This document shows, piece by piece, positions 42,520 through 42,595 of a stretch of 42,595 bases of DNA. The position numbers were made by a program, and so were the translations under genes. Source of the DNA: Roseovarius gahaiensis. GTDB lineage: Bacteria; Pseudomonadota; Alphaproteobacteria; Rhodobacterales; Rhodobacteraceae. Each line of letters starts with the position of its first letter. Position 1 is the first letter of the stretch. The DNA lies in assembly GCF_011601345.1 (NCBI RefSeq), contig NZ_JAAORB010000025.1, positions 1 to 42,595 on the forward strand, in the 5' to 3' direction. The notes under the pieces were generated by a model. That model did not search any database and was not told the DNA's origin. It worked only from the letters and a program-made list of their open reading frames with translations.

Positions 42520-42595
42520 TAGAGCGTGTCGCCCCTGATCAGATTCAGGATTCCCATGATGCTTGCTTTGTGATTCCATGCTTTTGAGGCATATA
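42520..42595 (+). mobile_element. IS630-family insertion sequence, left end (partial)
   Basis: TAGAGCGTGTCGC (42520-42532) is the exact reverse complement of the terminal repeat at 61-73. The following 63 bases have no gene and look like the non-coding leader before the transposase start, which lies beyond the window. The element interrupts the gene at 41558-42519 at a TA. It points in the same direction as the copy at the left end. Confidence 0.75.

Overview
The window looks like one contig from a marine Roseobacter-group alphaproteobacterium (Rhodobacteraceae). The evidence is GC-rich coding sequence with mostly Shine-Dalgarno starts, a gcrA cell-cycle regulator gene, an adk between secY and rpsM, a short-lid adenylate kinase, Tat-exported peptide-binding proteins, an FnrL-type anaerobox, and several small Rhodobacterales families (DUF1467, DUF6455). 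No rRNA, tRNA, CRISPR array or prophage was seen.

Layout. Positions 1-73 are the 3' end of an IS630-family insertion sequence. An AT-rich 520-base stretch follows, with a small membrane-protein gene and then a promoter and structured leader. Positions 593-10328 hold the 3' part of the S10 cluster plus the spc and alpha clusters: rpmC, rpsQ, rplN, rplX, rplE, rpsN, rpsH, rplF, rplR, rpsE, rpmD, rplO, secY, adk, rpsM, rpsK, rpoA, rplQ. This block appears to be split into sub-units by an internal terminator (4952-4985) and new promoters. Next come a DegP-like protease and rarA (10488-13187), then a five-gene peptide ABC transporter (13485-20849) with two near-duplicate binding proteins, two permeases and a fused double ATPase.

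Positions 20980-29963 carry mainly housekeeping genes: a 39-residue membrane protein, carB, pabB, cfa, aspS and a response regulator. Positions 30112-33950 carry methylmalonyl-CoA epimerase, DUF1467, an EI24 membrane protein, a nitroreductase, a DUF167 protein, a small unknown, an M48 lipoprotein protease and a YigZ-like protein. Positions 34037-34861 carry three tandem DUF6455 proteins with four conserved cysteines each. A good FnrL-type box sits exactly 41.5 bases upstream of the start predicted for their promoter, so this operon looks oxygen-controlled. It is the most interesting system in the window. Positions 34849-41546 hold a DCC thiol-oxidoreductase-like protein, cutA, a hemolysin III-type membrane protein, rimO, an AsmA protein, gcrA and an ABC-2 permease without its ATPase.

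The right end (41558-42519) is the 3' part of a glycoside-hydrolase-like surface protein gene. Its 5' part is cut off by a second IS630 end (42520-42595) in the same orientation as the left copy. The window is therefore bracketed by two directly oriented ends of what looks like the same insertion sequence. This fits an assembly break at a repeat, and also an IS-flanked segment in the genome.
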